Origin: Ovis canadensis | Lineage: Eukaryota > Chordata > Mammalia > Artiodactyla > Bovidae | Direction of reading: 5' to 3' | Assembly: GCF_042477335.2 (NCBI RefSeq) | Contig: NC_091263.1 | Coordinates: 74,078,501 to 74,142,500 of the forward strand | DNA: 64,000 nucleotides | Part shown: positions 11,225 through 23,282 of the stretch, in pieces | Numbering within the stretch: the stretch's first letter is position 1 | Layout of the letters: each line of letters starts with the position of its first letter | Program-made: the position numbers and the translations under genes | The notes under the pieces: model-generated | Told to the model about the DNA's origin: nothing | Database searches by the model: none | What the model saw: the letters and a program-made list of their open reading frames with translations, nothing else

Positions 11225-11335
11225 CTGCTGTTTATTGGGCACCGGAACACACGGCCCAGGGCTCAGCTCTCTGAAGCGCCTCGGTTTACGAACGAAGAAA
11301 ACAGACTCGGAGAAGTGAACCCACTTGCTGGAAAT
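11225..11335 (+). repeat. MIR-like ancient SINE fragment
   Basis: 'ggtttacgaacgaagaaaacagactcggagaagtgaaccca-cttgct' resembles the MIR core ('gatgaggaaactgaggctcagagaggttaagtaacttgc'). It is cut at its right end by the next SINE. Confidence 0.4.
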
Positions 11336-11339
11336 CATG

Positions 11340-11541
11340 AAGTGAAGCCGCTCAGTTGTCGACTCTTTGCGACCCCACGGACTGCTGCCCACCAGCCTCC
11401 TCTGTCCATGGGATTCTCCAGGCAGGGATACTGGAGTGGGCTGTCATTCCCTTCTCCAGGGGATCTTCCAGACCCAAGGACCGAACCCGGGTCTCCTGCA
11501 TTGCAGGCAGACGCTTTGCTCTCTGAGCCACCAGGGAAATC
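11340..11541 (-). repeat. Bov-tA SINE, antisense
   Basis: 'gaagtgaagccgctcagttgtcgactctttgcgacccc' to 'ctgagccaccagggaaatc'. All modules are present. Confidence 0.93.
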
Positions 11542-12659
11542 ATAGGGTGTTCATAACTTACAGGGTAGGGTCTGTCTGCAGAAGGAACTTTGTTTCAGCC
11601 AAGAAGACTCTTGGGGAGTCTTTGTACAGATGGGATTAACTCGGAAGACTTATAAAATCATAATACCGTGACGGTGAGGCCGTTCATCGCACAGCCCAGA
11701 CTGCCCCTGCTGACTGCCTCTCTCCCTGCGGTAGTCAGGTCCGAGGTTTCCCAGTCCCTGTGGCTCCAGCTGTGTAGCGGTCTGCCTCATGTAACAGAGG
11801 CCAGACTGCACGCCCAGAACACGGGTGCAAAGCCGGAACAGAGGCAGCAGCGGGGCCGTGATGGGCGTCGGAACTTTCCTCTGCAAAGCCTGGAGCCTGT
11901 GCTGAAAGCGCCTGGCCCACCGGCCCCAGGGAGCGCACCCGTGAGGCCTGTGCTCTGCACCACGGCCGGCACGGGCAGTGCAGGTGAGCCGTGTGCACAG
12001 TCTTGTATGGACGGGCGTCACAGCGGTGGGAAGTGGAGAGAGTGTAGCAGCAGCGAAAGGGAAAGGAAGGGCCATCCAGACGCGGCGGCCGCCGTCCTTC
12101 GTGCCCAGGGGCGGCTCGCACACGCAGGGAGCGTGATTTTGGGGCTCATAATGACCGATCACTTTTAAAAGTTATTTTAGCGTTGAAATGGGACAGATTT
12201 GGGTCTGAATGCGGATTTAATCACACTGTTCCGGTAATAAAAGGAGACAAAGGCCTTCCCTTCTAGGGCGATTGTGGAAACTGAGGCTGTGCATGGAAAC
12301 GGCACCTAGCATTCAGTAATTCTTCAGTAATTATTACTTTCCCTCCAAGCAATTTCTCAAGAGATAGGGAAGAACATGATAACTTAAAAAATGTTTTTTC
12401 TAGTTAGAAATGTTGGCCAAAATTTGACACTCAAAGGTGCTGGCATTGGGACGTCCCTGGTGCTCCAGTGGACACACGTGTACCCGGGAGTGATTCATGT
12501 TGATGGAGGGCAGAAACCACCACAAAGGAACCAAGATTCCTCAGAGAATCTTACCAAGTTTTGCATAAATGTTATCTGAAAAATGAAACGGAAAACTTAT
12601 ATAAATACCACGGAATCACACATGAAGGAAAATAAGTTTGAAAACTCTGAAAAACAAAC
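11542..12659. other. Mostly unique sequence with weak ancient-repeat traces
   Basis: 12,190-12,340 has MIR/L2-like wording ('ggcacctagcattcagtaattcttcagtaatta'). 12,447-12,525 starts like a CHR SINE ('gggacgtccctggtgctccagtgg') and then resembles a ruminant L1 3' end ('attcatgttgatgg'). Neither is secure. Frames at 11,650-12,168 overlap on both strands and look like chance. Confidence 0.35.
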
Positions 12660-12835
12660 AGAGAATCCAGCGTGCACTGCAGGGGAATGCCGGTTCCATC
12701 CCTGGTCAGGGAACTAGAGTCCCACCCGTCATGGGACAGCTAAGTCCATGGGTTGTAACTGCTGAGCCCGAGGCCCACCCCTGGAGAGTCCACACACCTT
12801 GACGAGAGATCCCAACTAAGACCCAACACAGCAAA
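12660..12835 (+). repeat. CHR-type SINE, long form
   Basis: 'cactgcaggggaatgccggttccatccctggtcagggaac', then the long-form body 'ggttgtaactgctgagcccgaggcc' and 'gatcccaactaagacccaacacagc'. Confidence 0.75.
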
Positions 12836-13202
12836 TGAGTTAAATGGTAAAGACGCTGGCATCAACTATTTGGAAAACGTAACTGTCCAGACTGCCTCAG
12901 TTTCCAACGCCAGAAACAGTTTCTGCACTACTGCGACCTCGGACTGCAAAGCTGGACTGCCCGCCCACTCAAAGGCAGTCTATCCTGTAAGTAAGACGAT
13001 GACCCTTTTCCAGACAAAGACCTTGTCCATGTGGTCGTCTAAGTGGTGCTGGATGAGTGACTACAATGCAAAGATTCAAATGCAAACGCCCACAAAGGTG
13101 AACCAGTAGGAGACTCTGAACACAGACTCTAGGAAGCTTTCCGCTTTCTTGGATGCACCCAAGAGTTAAGGCACAGAAAACCGCGTCCTCTTTTTTTGTA
13201 CT

Positions 13203-13412
13203 ATACCCTGGTGGCCCAGCGGCAAAGAATCTGCCTGCCAACGCAAGGGACCCGGGTTCGGTCCTTGGGTCAGGAAGATCCCCTAGAGAAGGAAATGGCA
13301 ACCCGCTCCAATATTCTTGCTGGGATGATAGCATGGACAGGGGAGTCTGGCGAAAGACAGTCTGTGCAACTGCAAAGAGTCAGACACAACTTAGCGGCTG
13401 AAGAACAAACGG
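13203..13412 (+). repeat. Bov-tA SINE
   Basis: 'taccctggtggcccagcggcaaagaatctgcctgcc', 'gaaatggcaacccgctccaatattcttgc', 'gagtcagacacaacttagcggctgaa'. Confidence 0.9.
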
Positions 13413-13633
13413 GAGTTCCTTTCGTAAATGGGCTCTAACTGAAAACGAGCCTCAGAGAAAAGACCCTGGAATGGAAGATTGCTGGTTTAGACCTAACGTG
13501 GGATGAACATTTTCAGAGCTTCAGAAAGTAAACAGAACTGGACACACACCCATTACGGATCTTAAACTGAGCTTCTCCAGATGACCCCCAGAAGCATCTG
13601 GTCCATGGACAAGCCTTGAACTAAGAGTGTGTG

Positions 13634-15842
13634 TCCAGTTGCTAAGTCGTGTCTGACCCTTTGTGACCCCATGGACCACAGCACATCCAGCCTCCCTGTC
13701 CTTCACCATCTCCTGGAGCTCACCCAAACTCGTGTCCATGGAGTCGGTGATGCCATCCAACCATCTCATCCTCTGTCGTCCCCTCCTCCTCCCGCCTTCA
13801 ATCTTTCCCAGCATCAGGGTCTTTTCCAATGAGTCAGTTCTTCGCATCAGGTGGCCAAAGGATTGGAGCTTCAGCATCCATCCTTCCACGGAATATTCAG
13901 GATTGACTTCCTTTAGGATTGACTGGCTGGATCTCCTTGTTTACAAGGGACTCTGAAGAGTCTTCTTCAGCACCACAGTTCGAAAGCATCAATTCTTCGG
14001 CGCTCAGCCTTCTTTACGGTCCAACTCTCACGTCCATACATGATTACTGGAAAAACCATAGCTTTGACTAGATGGACCTTTGTTGGCAAGGTGATACCTC
14101 TGCTTTGTTATACGCTGTCTAGGTTGGTCATAGCGTTTCTTCCCAGGAGCAAACGTCTTTTAATTTCATGGCTGCAGTCAGTGTCTGCAGTGATTTTGGA
14201 GCCCAGGAAAATAAAATCTGTCACTGCTTCTGTTTTTTCCCCTCATCTGTTTGCTATGAAGTGATGGGACTGGATGCCATGATCTCACGTTTTTTAAATG
14301 TTGAGTTTTAAGCCAGCTTTTTCACTCTCTTCTTTCACCTTCATCAAAAGCCTCTTTAGTTCCTCTTCTCTTTCTGCCATCAGAGTGGTATCATCTGCAT
14401 AGCAGAGACTGTTGATATTTCTCCCAGCAGTCTTGATTCTGGCTTGTGATTCATCTGGCCTGGCATTTCTCATGATGTGCTCTGCAGAGAAGTTAAATAA
14501 GCAGGGTGACAATATACAGAAGATGTACTCCGTTCCCAATTTTGAACGAGCCTGTTGTTCCATGTCTGGTTCTAACTGTCGCTTTTTTCCTAACTGTTGC
14601 ATACAGGTTTCTCAGGAGGAAGGTCAGGTGGTCTGGTATTTCCATCTCTTAAGAATTTTCCACAGTTCGTTGTGATCCACATGGTCAAAAGCTTTAGCAT
14701 AGTCAATGAAGCAGAAGTAGATGTTTTTCTGGAACTCTCTTGCTTTTTCTATGATCCAGTGGATGTTGGCAATTTGATCTCTGGTTCCTCTGCCTTTTCA
14801 AAATCCTGTTTGTACATCTGAAAGTTCTTGCTTCACATACTGTTGAAGCCTAGCTTGAAGGATGTTGAGGATTACCTTGCTAGCATGTGAAATGAGCGCA
14901 ATTGTGCAGTAGTTTGAACATTCTTTGGCATTGCTTTTCTTTGAGTTTGGAATGAAAACTGCCCTTTTCCAGTCTGAGTTTTCCACATTTGCTGGCATAC
15001 TGAGTGCAGCACTTTAACAGCATCTTTTAGGATTTGAAGCAGCTCAGATGGAATTCCATCACCTCCACTAGCTTTGTTCGTAGTGATGCTTCCTAAGGCC
15101 AGTTGATTTCACACTCCAGGACGTCTGGCCCTAGGTGAGTGACCACACCATCATGGTTATCTGGGGCATGAAGACCCTTTTTGCACAGTTCTGTGTATTC
15201 TTGACATCCCTTCTTAATCGTGTCTGCTTCTTTGGGTCCTTGCCATTTCTGTCCTTTATCGAGCCCATCTTGCATGAAATGTTCCCTTGGTATCTCTAAT
15301 TTTCTTGAGGAGGTCTCTAGTCTTTCCCATTCTGTTATTTTCCTCTGTTTCTTTGCACTGATCGCTGAGGAAGCTTTCTTATCTCTCCTTGCTATTCTTT
15401 GGAACTCTGCATTCATTTGGGTATATCTCCCTTTCTCCTCTGCCTTTTGCTTCTCTTCTTTCCTCAGCTGTTTATAAAAACTCCTCAGATAACCATTTTG
15501 CCTTCTTGCATTTCTTTTTCTTTGGGATAGTTTTGCTCACCGCCTCCTGTACAACGTTAGCAACCTCTGTCCATGGTTCTCCAGGCACTCTATCAGATCT
15601 AATCCCTAGAATCTATTAATCACTTTCACTGTATAATCGTAAGGGATGTGATTTAGGTCCTACTTGATCTGCCTGGTGGTTTTCCCTACTTTCTTCAATT
15701 TAAGTCTGAATTTTGCAATAAGGAGTTCATGATCGGAGCCACAGTCAGCTCCCGGTCTCGTTTTTGCTGACTGTATACAACTTCTCCATCTTTAGCTGCA
15801 AAGAATATGATCAATCTGATTTCTGTATTGACCATCTGGTCC
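13634..15842 (-). repeat. BovB LINE, 2.2 kb, 5'-truncated, reaching the endonuclease region
   Basis: The longest continuous BovB copy here. Read on the minus strand it runs from the region just upstream of the RT (the plus strand has 'ctgcaaagaatatgatcaatctgatttc' near 15,800) through the RT palm to the 3' end. The YADD motif survives ('CYADDTTLMAE', about 14,400), as does the 'IPNSKKSNAKECSNY' stretch near 14,950. The ORF is split by frameshifts and stops, so the copy is dead. RTE elements of this kind normally encode an AP-like endonuclease followed by RT. Confidence 0.93.
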
Positions 15843-17122
15843 TTTCCATACAATTTACAAAAATGACACTATCGGTTTTAGTTCACATTTAGCCCGGTTT
15901 TGTTTTCACATTGGGGAGGGGCTGGGAATCTCACTGCGCTTCCATCGACAATCACTTCTATCCCACTTTCGACTGCCTCCAACTTTAATACAATCAGTAG
16001 ATCGGCCCTGTGCTCCTCGAGTTCCATATACATCAATCCCAGGAGACTGATCCTAGCATAGATGTTATCTCTACTGGGCGATGGCTCTGCGCATGGTTAT
16101 AACAAAAGCAACAAACGTCTACCCAGAGGAAAAATTTAATTATAACCTCAAGCGAGTTTCCTAACTGAGGCGGTCATACAGCATGCGGCGCAATGTTCTT
16201 GTTCTTAAAATCACACAACTATTAACGTTGCAGCACGTTAATTACTCTGCTTCACGCTGTGCGCACAGCCAAGAGATAATGGCTTCCATTTAGCTTTAAA
16301 AAAAAAAAAAGAAGCTACTCAAAGACTTGGTTTGCTTTCAGCCCATATTTCTTTCTTTTTTTTCTTTTGCCATTTCTCTGTTACCCATTATTTTTGCCAG
16401 TTGGCCAGCATTGCAGAAGGGGTTGAAATTAAGAATCGGCATCATTTTACCAGTGCGCTCAGCCTGTCTCAGCCCCTGTCTGCCCATGCTCATGGGAGGG
16501 GAAGGCAGGCTGGCAGAGGGTGACGTTAGGAGGAAGTAAGCAGCTTAGGCAAGGACTGGGAAGGACAGGGAGGCACCAAGGATGCTCTGGAGTCCCGCAG
16601 ACCCACCTCAGTGGGAAGGAACCAGCCTCTCACCAACCCCTATTGGCCAGCGCAAGACCACACACGCTTATTCCAGAGATAAGGGACAAATGCATTCAGA
16701 TAAAACATCATTTGATGCCACCTTAGTGGAATTCTGGTGAGTGAGGCAAGTGAAGAGGACTGGCATGACCTGTTTCTTTAATTAGTGCAGAGAACCGTTG
16801 GTTATTAAAGCCTACGTTTGGATCCACGTAGGTGGCCAAAGGCTTACTGCCTTTTCACAGCATTTTAGCTGGTGGGTATACAATGATGTATCACTGCTGA
16901 TCTTGGATTCCAGATGACTGAAAAATTCGATAAAAGTAACTTTGCCTTCAACATGTCAGTGGACTTTCATGTAATCTTATCTGACTGTCCTCTAGAAAAT
17001 AAAAGAACACTGGAGGCTAGTGGTGTGTGTAGTTGAACTGGGATGTGAGAAGGAAGAATATTTCATTTTCATGGAGGCAAACGGCTGAGAAAAATAAAAG
17101 GAGCCATGTAGCTTCTCCTTAC
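15843..17122. other. KBTBD12 intron sequence, no named repeat
   Basis: Unrecognised DNA between the BovB and coding exon 3. It has an A-run at 16,298-16,310 and no further Kelch-coding exon on the minus strand that I can find. Confidence 0.5.
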
Positions 17123-17273
17123 CCAAAACATAAATCTCACTGTTGACCACAGCTGTGCTGAACCGGTACTTGGAGTATTTCATGGGCGCCCGCTCCGTCC
17201 ATTGGTCTTGGCTGGGGTCGTATCTCAACAGCTTGTTGCTCAATCGATCAGGTTCTTCGTCAGGAAGATCCAT
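17123..17273 (-). CDS. KBTBD12: KBTBD12 coding exon 3 (Kelch repeat)
   Basis: Third coding exon, 151 nt, starting MDLPDEEPDRLSNKLLRYDP and ending at STAVVNSEIYVLG. The acceptor reads 'tttcatatag' just before 17273. The donor is GTAAGG starting at 17122, and the exon ends one base into a codon (phase 1). It follows exon 2 without a split codon, because exon 2 ends on a whole codon. The peptide has the Kelch pattern: 'LLRYDPSQDQW' (a Y-x6-W type strand), 'RFSTAVVNSEIYVLG' (a blade ending before the next Gly-Gly). In the relatives I recall the next residues begin with Gly and finish this repeat, so the next exon must supply them. It is not visible in the window, apart from the cassette candidate at 5565-5500. 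Confidence 0.93.
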
Positions 17274-17861
17274 CTATATGAAATATGACAGCCAATATAA
17301 TCACGGCCCATTTAGAGATCGTTGTGAGCACATGAGTGCAATTAATCAAAGCAGACAGCCAAGATAAATAGAGGTTAACGCAGTGACTTATATTCACAGC
17401 CACACCAAATCCCAAGGCTTGGGATTATAAGGACCCTGTCAATAGTGGAGGGAGCTATATTCTGTGCTAATGGCGCTAAGGTGTTGGTTTTAGCAAAGAA
17501 CCTGTGATTTTAGCAGGGAGACAATACCACGTTTTTGTTTTTATTTTTTAATGGAGCATTGCAAAGCCTTAAAAATCAAGCCAAGGTTTATTGAACACTA
17601 TTTAAAGTGTATTCATTTTACCAAGCTTCATAGTGGTTGGTTAAATAATACTTGTGAGAAACCAACTTTAATAATTTATAAAGCGTTTTTTTTTATAACA
17701 TTTTTATAATCGAAATAGAGCAAAGCTAAAAACCAATTGAGTGTTTTAGGAATGAGAGTATTTTTATACCATAGTATAGGAGTGGTTTGAATTTAATTTT
17801 AAAGACACATGGATTGATAGAAAGTATTTGCAGTTATTTTTATGTATTTATTTTACATTTG
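17274..17861. other. KBTBD12 intron, AT-rich
   Basis: AT-rich intronic DNA right next to exon 3. No repeat family recognised. Confidence 0.5.
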
Positions 17862-18058
17862 CTGTTCAGTCACTGAGTCGTGTCCAGTTCTTTGCGACCC
17901 CATGGGCTACTGTAGCCCACCAGGCTCCTCTGCCCGTGGGATTCTCCAGGCAAGAATACTGCAGTGGGTTGCCATTCCCTCCTCCAGGGGATCTTCCTGA
18001 ATCAGGGATCAGCATTGGCAGGTGGATTCTTTACCACTGAGCTACCCCAGGGAAGCCC
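17862..18058 (-). repeat. Bov-tA SINE, antisense
   Basis: 'gctgttcagtcactgagtcgtgtccag' to 'ccactgagctaccccagggaagccc'. The stretch between the BovA body and the tRNA head is shortened ('atcagggatcagcattggcagg'). Confidence 0.92.
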
Positions 18059-18205
18059 ATTTATTATATAGATAAAATAAATGTATATAAATATATATAA
18101 GAAATGTATATATAATAAATGCATATAAATATACGTAATAAATATATATAAGAAATGTATATATACATATAATAAATGTATATATATAATAAATGTATAT
18201 CCATA
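18059..18205. repeat. AT-rich microsatellite
   Basis: Irregular array of 'ataaatgtatata' and 'taagaaatgtatatata' units, about 145 bp. It directly follows the head end of the antisense SINE. It also gives spurious Ile/Tyr-rich open frames on the minus strand. Confidence 0.88.
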
Positions 18206-18989
18206 TATCATGAGTAGAAACATTACAAGCTAAATACACGTAGATGTATGTGGCTTTCCCTGCTCCTAAATTTCCAGCAACAACAGTAACAAACTTCAGG
18301 TACAGTAATATTTTCTGTCTGCAACGTGTTAGGAACTTCTAAGACGTCAAGCTAAAGATGACTCGGTATCTTTCGCTTTTGTTTTCGGGCCAGTGTCCAA
18401 CACAGAAACAGTTTCCTTGCTTATGAAGGTCATGCAGTGAGTTTCGGCTCAGGGTTATAATCACTACTGCAATCACACTCCCAGGCTTCCCTGCAATGTA
18501 ATGCTCTGTATTCTGCACAGATTAGCAAAGGCTTTCATTATCCAGGAAATAGTCACATGTTCAAAGACATTATAAATTAGGAAATACTGACTTTATTGTT
18601 TTAATTTTCCTTATAATTTAAGTATTTAATCTCTACTTTACTGCTAAAAAAATCAAAGGAAAGCTTTTCTTTGGAGCATATTCATGCAAAATTAACTACA
18701 TCATGAATAGCTCTGAAAAAGCTTAATTACAAAAACTCTGTCAGGTCTCAGCTACTGGCTGTGATTAACTCTAAGTTACTTTTCAATGCGTAGCACGAGT
18801 TTACAACATGTATCAAATGTGAAGTTAAAAATTTTAAAAACAAGTATGACACCTCCTGAAAGGCAAAATGGAAACTCAGGAAATGACTGCAAAAAGATGT
18901 ATCAGACAGCTGATGTATCAGGAAGCAAATCTGGAGAACGGAGAACTCCAGATAGGCAAAAATAGGCAAAAATAGAACTAGTATGCGTC
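18206..18989. other. KBTBD12 intron, no feature recognised
   Basis: AT-rich. A minus-strand open frame through 18,748-19,146 is partly BovB and partly random. Confidence 0.45.
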
Positions 18990-19240
18990 GTGGGAAGCTC
19001 CAGTCCTCTGGCCACTCGAAGCAAAGAGCCGACTCATTGGGAAAGACCCTGATGCTGGGAAAGACTGAGGGCAGGAGGAGAAGAAGGAGACAGAGGGTGA
19101 GATGGTTGGATGGCATCACCGACTCGATGGACACGGGTTTGAGCAAGCTCCGGGAGACGGTGTAGGACAGGGAAGCCTGGCGTGCTGCAGTCCTTGGGGT
19201 CGCAAAGACTCAGACACGACTCAGCCACTGAACAATGATG
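18990..19240 (+). repeat. BovB LINE 3'-end fragment
   Basis: 'ggccactcgaagcaaagagccgactcattggg' to 'cagacacgactcagccactgaacaatg', which is the last 250 bp of BovB in sense orientation. Confidence 0.92.
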
Positions 19241-19798
19241 ACAACGCCGTGGGGACGGACAGTGAGCAGTGAGACTGATCTTTCCACAAACACTGGGCGG
19301 CCGGGGCAGAAGGCAGCTGCGTGAGACCCCTGTGACAGCCCCAGGCGCTGGCAGGGCCTGCAAAGCGCAGAGAAGAGGCCCCTGTGGCCCGGCCCGCAGG
19401 CTCCTCCGTCCTGCAGCCCTGCCGCCGAGCTTCAGCCTGGCCTCCGTCTCTCCCTCTGACGCCCAGCAGAGACAGAGGGAGCACCCTCTTGTGAAAATGG
19501 CTGTGAAATCACAGATAAGCATTTCAACTTCCCGCTTAGAGTGAGAAGCTTTATATGAGAAAGACCAGAAAGTTACACGCAGACAGAACCGGGCTGGGGG
19601 TCCCGCTTCTCTGCCTCCAGCTGAGATGTTTCCCACACATAAGCCCTCAGCACAGGCCTCCTTCATCGTCCGCAAGAATGGGTGGGTTTTGAGGGACACA
19701 GCAAAATACTGAGTGAAGTCAGGTCTAGAATAACGCACTTTAAAAGCCATTCCCCTAAAAAAATAAAATAAAATTCTTTCCCCTAAACTGCTTTATCA

Positions 19799-20006
19799 GG
19801 CTTCCCAAGCGGCTCAGTGGCGAAGAACCCGCCTGCTAATGCAGGAGATGCGATCTGAATCCTGATCCAGGAAGACCCCCTGGAGGAGGGAATGGCAACC
19901 CACTCCAGCGTTCTCGCCTGGGAAATTCCGTGGACAGAGGAGCCTGGTGGGCTACGGTCCACGGGGCCACAAAGCGTCGGACACGACTTGGTGACTGGAC
20001 AGCAAA
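19799..20006 (+). repeat. Bov-tA SINE
   Basis: 'ggcttcccaagcggctcagtggcgaagaacccgcctgc' through 'gtcggacacgacttggtgactgg'. It lies about 170 bp from the donor end of coding exon 2. Confidence 0.92.
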
Positions 20007-20173
20007 GCTGCTTTCACACTTTAAAATCTTCTGTTTAATATTCTATAAAATAAAAAGCATGTTACCAAAAACGGGAGCCACCCTCTTTTAGTATTCAACA
20101 ACTGCAACGATTTTCAACAGAGCGGCCAGGCTTGGCGCAGCCGTGCCACGTAGCACACAGGAGCTCTCTTAAC

Positions 20174-20444
20174 CTGAGGGGTCCAGCCTCCAATCACGTA
20201 GAGTTTATTGTCCACTGTGGCAACCGCATGGCACGCCAGCTGCAGAGGAAGTGGAGACACCCTTTTCCAGGTGTCCCGTTCCACAGAGTACTTGTCAACA
20301 CAGTTTGTGATAAGATACTGGTTTTTAACTTTCATCTGTCCTCCTATCACATAGAGGTCGTTACGGACGGCGCCCAGAGCGTAGAGCTCTCGAAATTCTG
20401 CCGTGCATAACTTCTCCCAAAACTGGTTTCCTCTATCGTGGTAC
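20174..20444 (-). CDS. KBTBD12: KBTBD12 coding exon 2 (Kelch repeats)
   Basis: Second coding exon, 271 nt: one base completing the split Arg codon, then 90 whole codons, YHDRGNQFWEKLCTAEFREL to NKLYVIGGWTPQ. The acceptor is 'ttaattcacag' ending at 20445 and the donor GTTAAG starts at 20173. Two Kelch signatures are visible: 'LYVIGGQ' with 'VDKYSVERDTW', and 'LYVIGGW' at the end. The Gly-Gly pairs and spaced Tyr/Trp are typical of beta-propeller blades. The sequence is intact and highly similar to the KBTBD12 I recall from other mammals. The domain should sit C-terminal to BTB/BACK and bind substrate or partner proteins, but the partner is not known to me. Confidence 0.95.
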
Positions 20445-21124
20445 CTGTGAATTAACAGAGAGAGAACCAGGATTAGATTCAACGTGAAAACAAGCTGCCA
20501 AAGAAACACAAGTTTCTTTTCCAAGAACAACATGATTTGGTTCTTCTAACTGGAGAGGAAGAAACATCAATATAAGACAGTGACACGCGGTGGTGTTTGA
20601 TCGCTAAGTCGTGCCTGGAAAACCCCAGGAAAAATGTGGCAAATAAGAAAAAGAAAGGTTCTGTTTGGAAACAGGTGAAAAATTGTGTGTGGTCTATACA
20701 GAGTACAGCTTCTACGTACAGGTCACTGATCGTGCAGCAAACATTCGACAGTTAAACCTACTCACAGGCATCTCCCCCAGCTGTTCTAGACCAACCCTTG
20801 CATTCTTCCCCAGGATGACGTTTTACTTCAGGTGGGACAGAGAAGTTGGAAGCCTGTTCTTTCCAACCCAAAGATTGCTCTTTTCCTTCAGGTTTGTCTG
20901 GCTGGTCACACACTGAAGGCCAGCATTTATCAACCCTCAGGACAGCTGTCTTCTCAGTGATTTTAGGCAGGAAACCAGAGTTCCTAGCAGCACAGACAAT
21001 ATTTTCACCACTGCTTTGAACTGTAGGGGATTTTAGAGAAGGGAGGATCGCGCGTCTACAGGCGGGGGCTCCTGGAACAGACGGTGAGCCTGTCAATAGG
21101 ATGGAAAATGGGTTTGGGGGTCTG
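20445..21124. other. KBTBD12 intron, no feature recognised
   Basis: Intronic DNA upstream of exon 2. It contains the branch/pyrimidine region for the acceptor next to 20,445 and no named repeat. Confidence 0.5.
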
Positions 21125-21302
21125 GGGGACCTCCCTGATGGCCCAGTGGTTAGGGTTTCACCTTCCAATGCAGGGAGTGGGGGTCCCACCCCTGGTGGGG
21201 GAGCTAAGACCCCACACACATTACCCCCAAAGAGAAAACAGAAACGACGTTGTCCTAAACTCAATAAAGACCTTAAGAACAGTCCACGTTAAAAAAAAAA
21301 TC
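21125..21302 (+). repeat. CHR-type SINE with long tail
   Basis: 'gggacctccctgatggcccagtggttagg', 'gctaagaccccaca', and a 3' body 'aaactcaataaagacc...agtccacgtt' with an A-run. The same tail occurs at 9,007 and 53,500. Confidence 0.87.
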
Positions 21303-21865
21303 TTCAAAAGCTGAGTTTTTGTTTTTCTGAGACATGCTTTAAGAGGCCAAGAACAAAAATATATCCCGTGAGGGTTGGGAATACATGTTTGCTGGGCAGC
21401 TTGGTAATTGATTTAGCATTTTGCACGAAGGATGAGGAGCTAAAACGCCCAGATGAAGCTGTGGAAGCTCACTGTCTTGGACGCATCACAAAGAAGGCAA
21501 CGACCGTGGGGAAGCGCGCGGCGTCCTTTCAGAGGCCGTCGGTGGAAAGACGACTGTCCTCAGCTGCTTGTCTACCAAAGCGTGAGGGACGAAGAGGATG
21601 GGGAGGCGTGCTTTTAAAACAGAAAGAACCGACTGCAGTGCACCGTCCCCTCCCTCTGTTAAGTCGAGAAGAAGGGCATCTGCGTGGAGACCCGTGACCT
21701 ACAGGGTGCAGGCACGCTGGAGAGCGTCTGGGCAAGGGCAGCTGCCGGCGTGGGCACGGCCGCGGAAACGCAGGCAGAGGCGCTCGCGCCCACCACAGGC
21801 CTCTGCTGGGTCCGCTCGGCTTCTGCCCTCTGTTGTGGCTGTCTTTGCAAGAGATGTTCCCTTGG
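21303..21865. other. KBTBD12 intron, no named repeat
   Basis: GC-rich towards 21,700-21,850. The open frame that starts here at 21,684 runs on into BovB and is a chimera, not a gene. Confidence 0.45.
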
Positions 21866-22862
21866 TGAGGTGGGAACACCAGACCACTTGACCTGCCTCC
21901 TGAGAAGCCTGTATGCAGGTCAGGAAGCAGCAGTTAGAACTGGACACGGAACAACAGACTGGTTCCAAATAGGGAAAGAAGTACGTCAAGGCTGTATATT
22001 GTCACCCCGCTTATTTAACTTCTATGCAGAGTCCATCATGAGAAACGCTGGGCTGGAAGAAGCACAAGCTGGAATCAAGATTGCCGGGAGAAATATCAAT
22101 AACCTCAGATATGCAGATGACACCACCCTTATGGCAGAAAGTGAAGAGGAATTAAAGAGCCTCTTGATGAAAGTGAAAGAGGAGAGTGAAAAAGCTGGCT
22201 TAAAGCTCAACATTCAGAAAACGAAGATCATGGCATCCGGTCCCATCACTTCACGGTAAATAGATGGGGAAACAGTGGAGACAGTGAGAGAGTTTATTTT
22301 CTTGGCCTCAAAATCACTGTGAACAGTGACTGCAGCCATGAAATTAAAAGACATTTGCTCCTTAGAAGAAAAGCTATGACAAACCTAGACAGTATATTAA
22401 AAAGCAGATACAGTTACTTTGCCAACAAAGATCCATATAGTCAAAGCTATGGTTTTTCCAGTAGTCATGTATGGATGTGAGAGTCGGACCATAAAGAAGG
22501 CTGAGCACCAAAGAACTGATGCTTTTGAACTGTGGTGTTGGAGAAGACTCTTGAGAGTCCCTTGGACTGCAAGGCGATCCAACCAGTCAATCCTGAAGGA
22601 AATCAGTCCTGAATATTCATTGGAAGGACTGATGCTGAAGCTCCAGTACTTTGGCCACCTGATGCAAAGAACTGACCCACTGGAAAAGACCCTGATGCTG
22701 GGAGAGATTGAAGGCAAAGGAGAAGGGGATGGTGCAGGATGGGATGGTTGGATGGCATCACCGACTCAATGGACAGGACTGTGAGCAAGCCCCGGGAGTT
22801 GGCAATGGACAGGGAGGCCTGGCGTGCTGCAGTCCATGGGGTTGCAGGTTTGGACACCACTG
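21866..22862 (+). repeat. BovB LINE fragment, sense, about 1 kb
   Basis: From 'cacttgacctgcctcctgagaagcctg' (RT fingers/palm) to 'cagtccatggggttgcaggtttggacaccactg'. It contains the RT motif B text 'QGCILSPRLFNFYAES' and the motif C box 'LRYADDTTLMAE'. The frame breaks at 'cacttcacggtaa', where a stop follows SGPITSR, and at a later frameshift. It lies within the intron between coding exons 1 and 2, antisense to KBTBD12. Confidence 0.95.
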
Positions 22863-23002
22863 ATCGACCAAACAGAAACGACAAATCGCAAGCCTGGCAC
22901 TGAGGGGCCCTCAGGAAGTACTGTCAGACCTTAACTATGCGCACGGCAGGGGAACCTCATTCAAGCCCCAAGCAGCGCTTCTCACAATGGCAAAGGGCTG
23001 TC

Positions 23003-23282
23003 CAGTCAGAGCCACGGCTTCTCCAGTAGGCAGGAGCGGGTGTAAGAGTCGGACCATAAAGAAAGCTCAGCACCGAAGAATCAGTGCTCTCGAACTGCGG
23101 TGTTAGAGAAGACTCGGGAGTCCCTGGACTGCAAGGGGATCCGCCCAGTCAATCCTAAAAGAAATCAATCCTGAATATGCAGCTGAAGGACTGAGGCTGA
23201 GGCTGAAGCTCAAATCCTTTGGCCACCTGATGGAGAGCTGACTCATTGGAAAAGACCCTGTTGCTGGCAAACATTGAAGGCT
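23003..23282 (+). repeat. BovB LINE fragment, sense, diverged
   Basis: 'agtcggaccataaagaaagctcagcaccgaagaatc' to 'ggaaaagaccctgttgctggcaaacattgaagg'. This repeats a segment already present in the neighbouring copy at 22,480-22,710, so it is a separate older insertion. Confidence 0.88.

Noticed and set aside
10375..11274. 299-codon plus-strand frame
   Set aside because: It passes through a 31-bp minisatellite and a Bov-tA SINE.
18059..18205. Repeated AT-rich units resembling a regular array
   Set aside because: Simple-sequence microsatellite without spacers; not a CRISPR array.
21684..22259. 191-codon plus-strand frame with an RT-like end
   Set aside because: A chimera of unique intron and a BovB fragment, not a gene.
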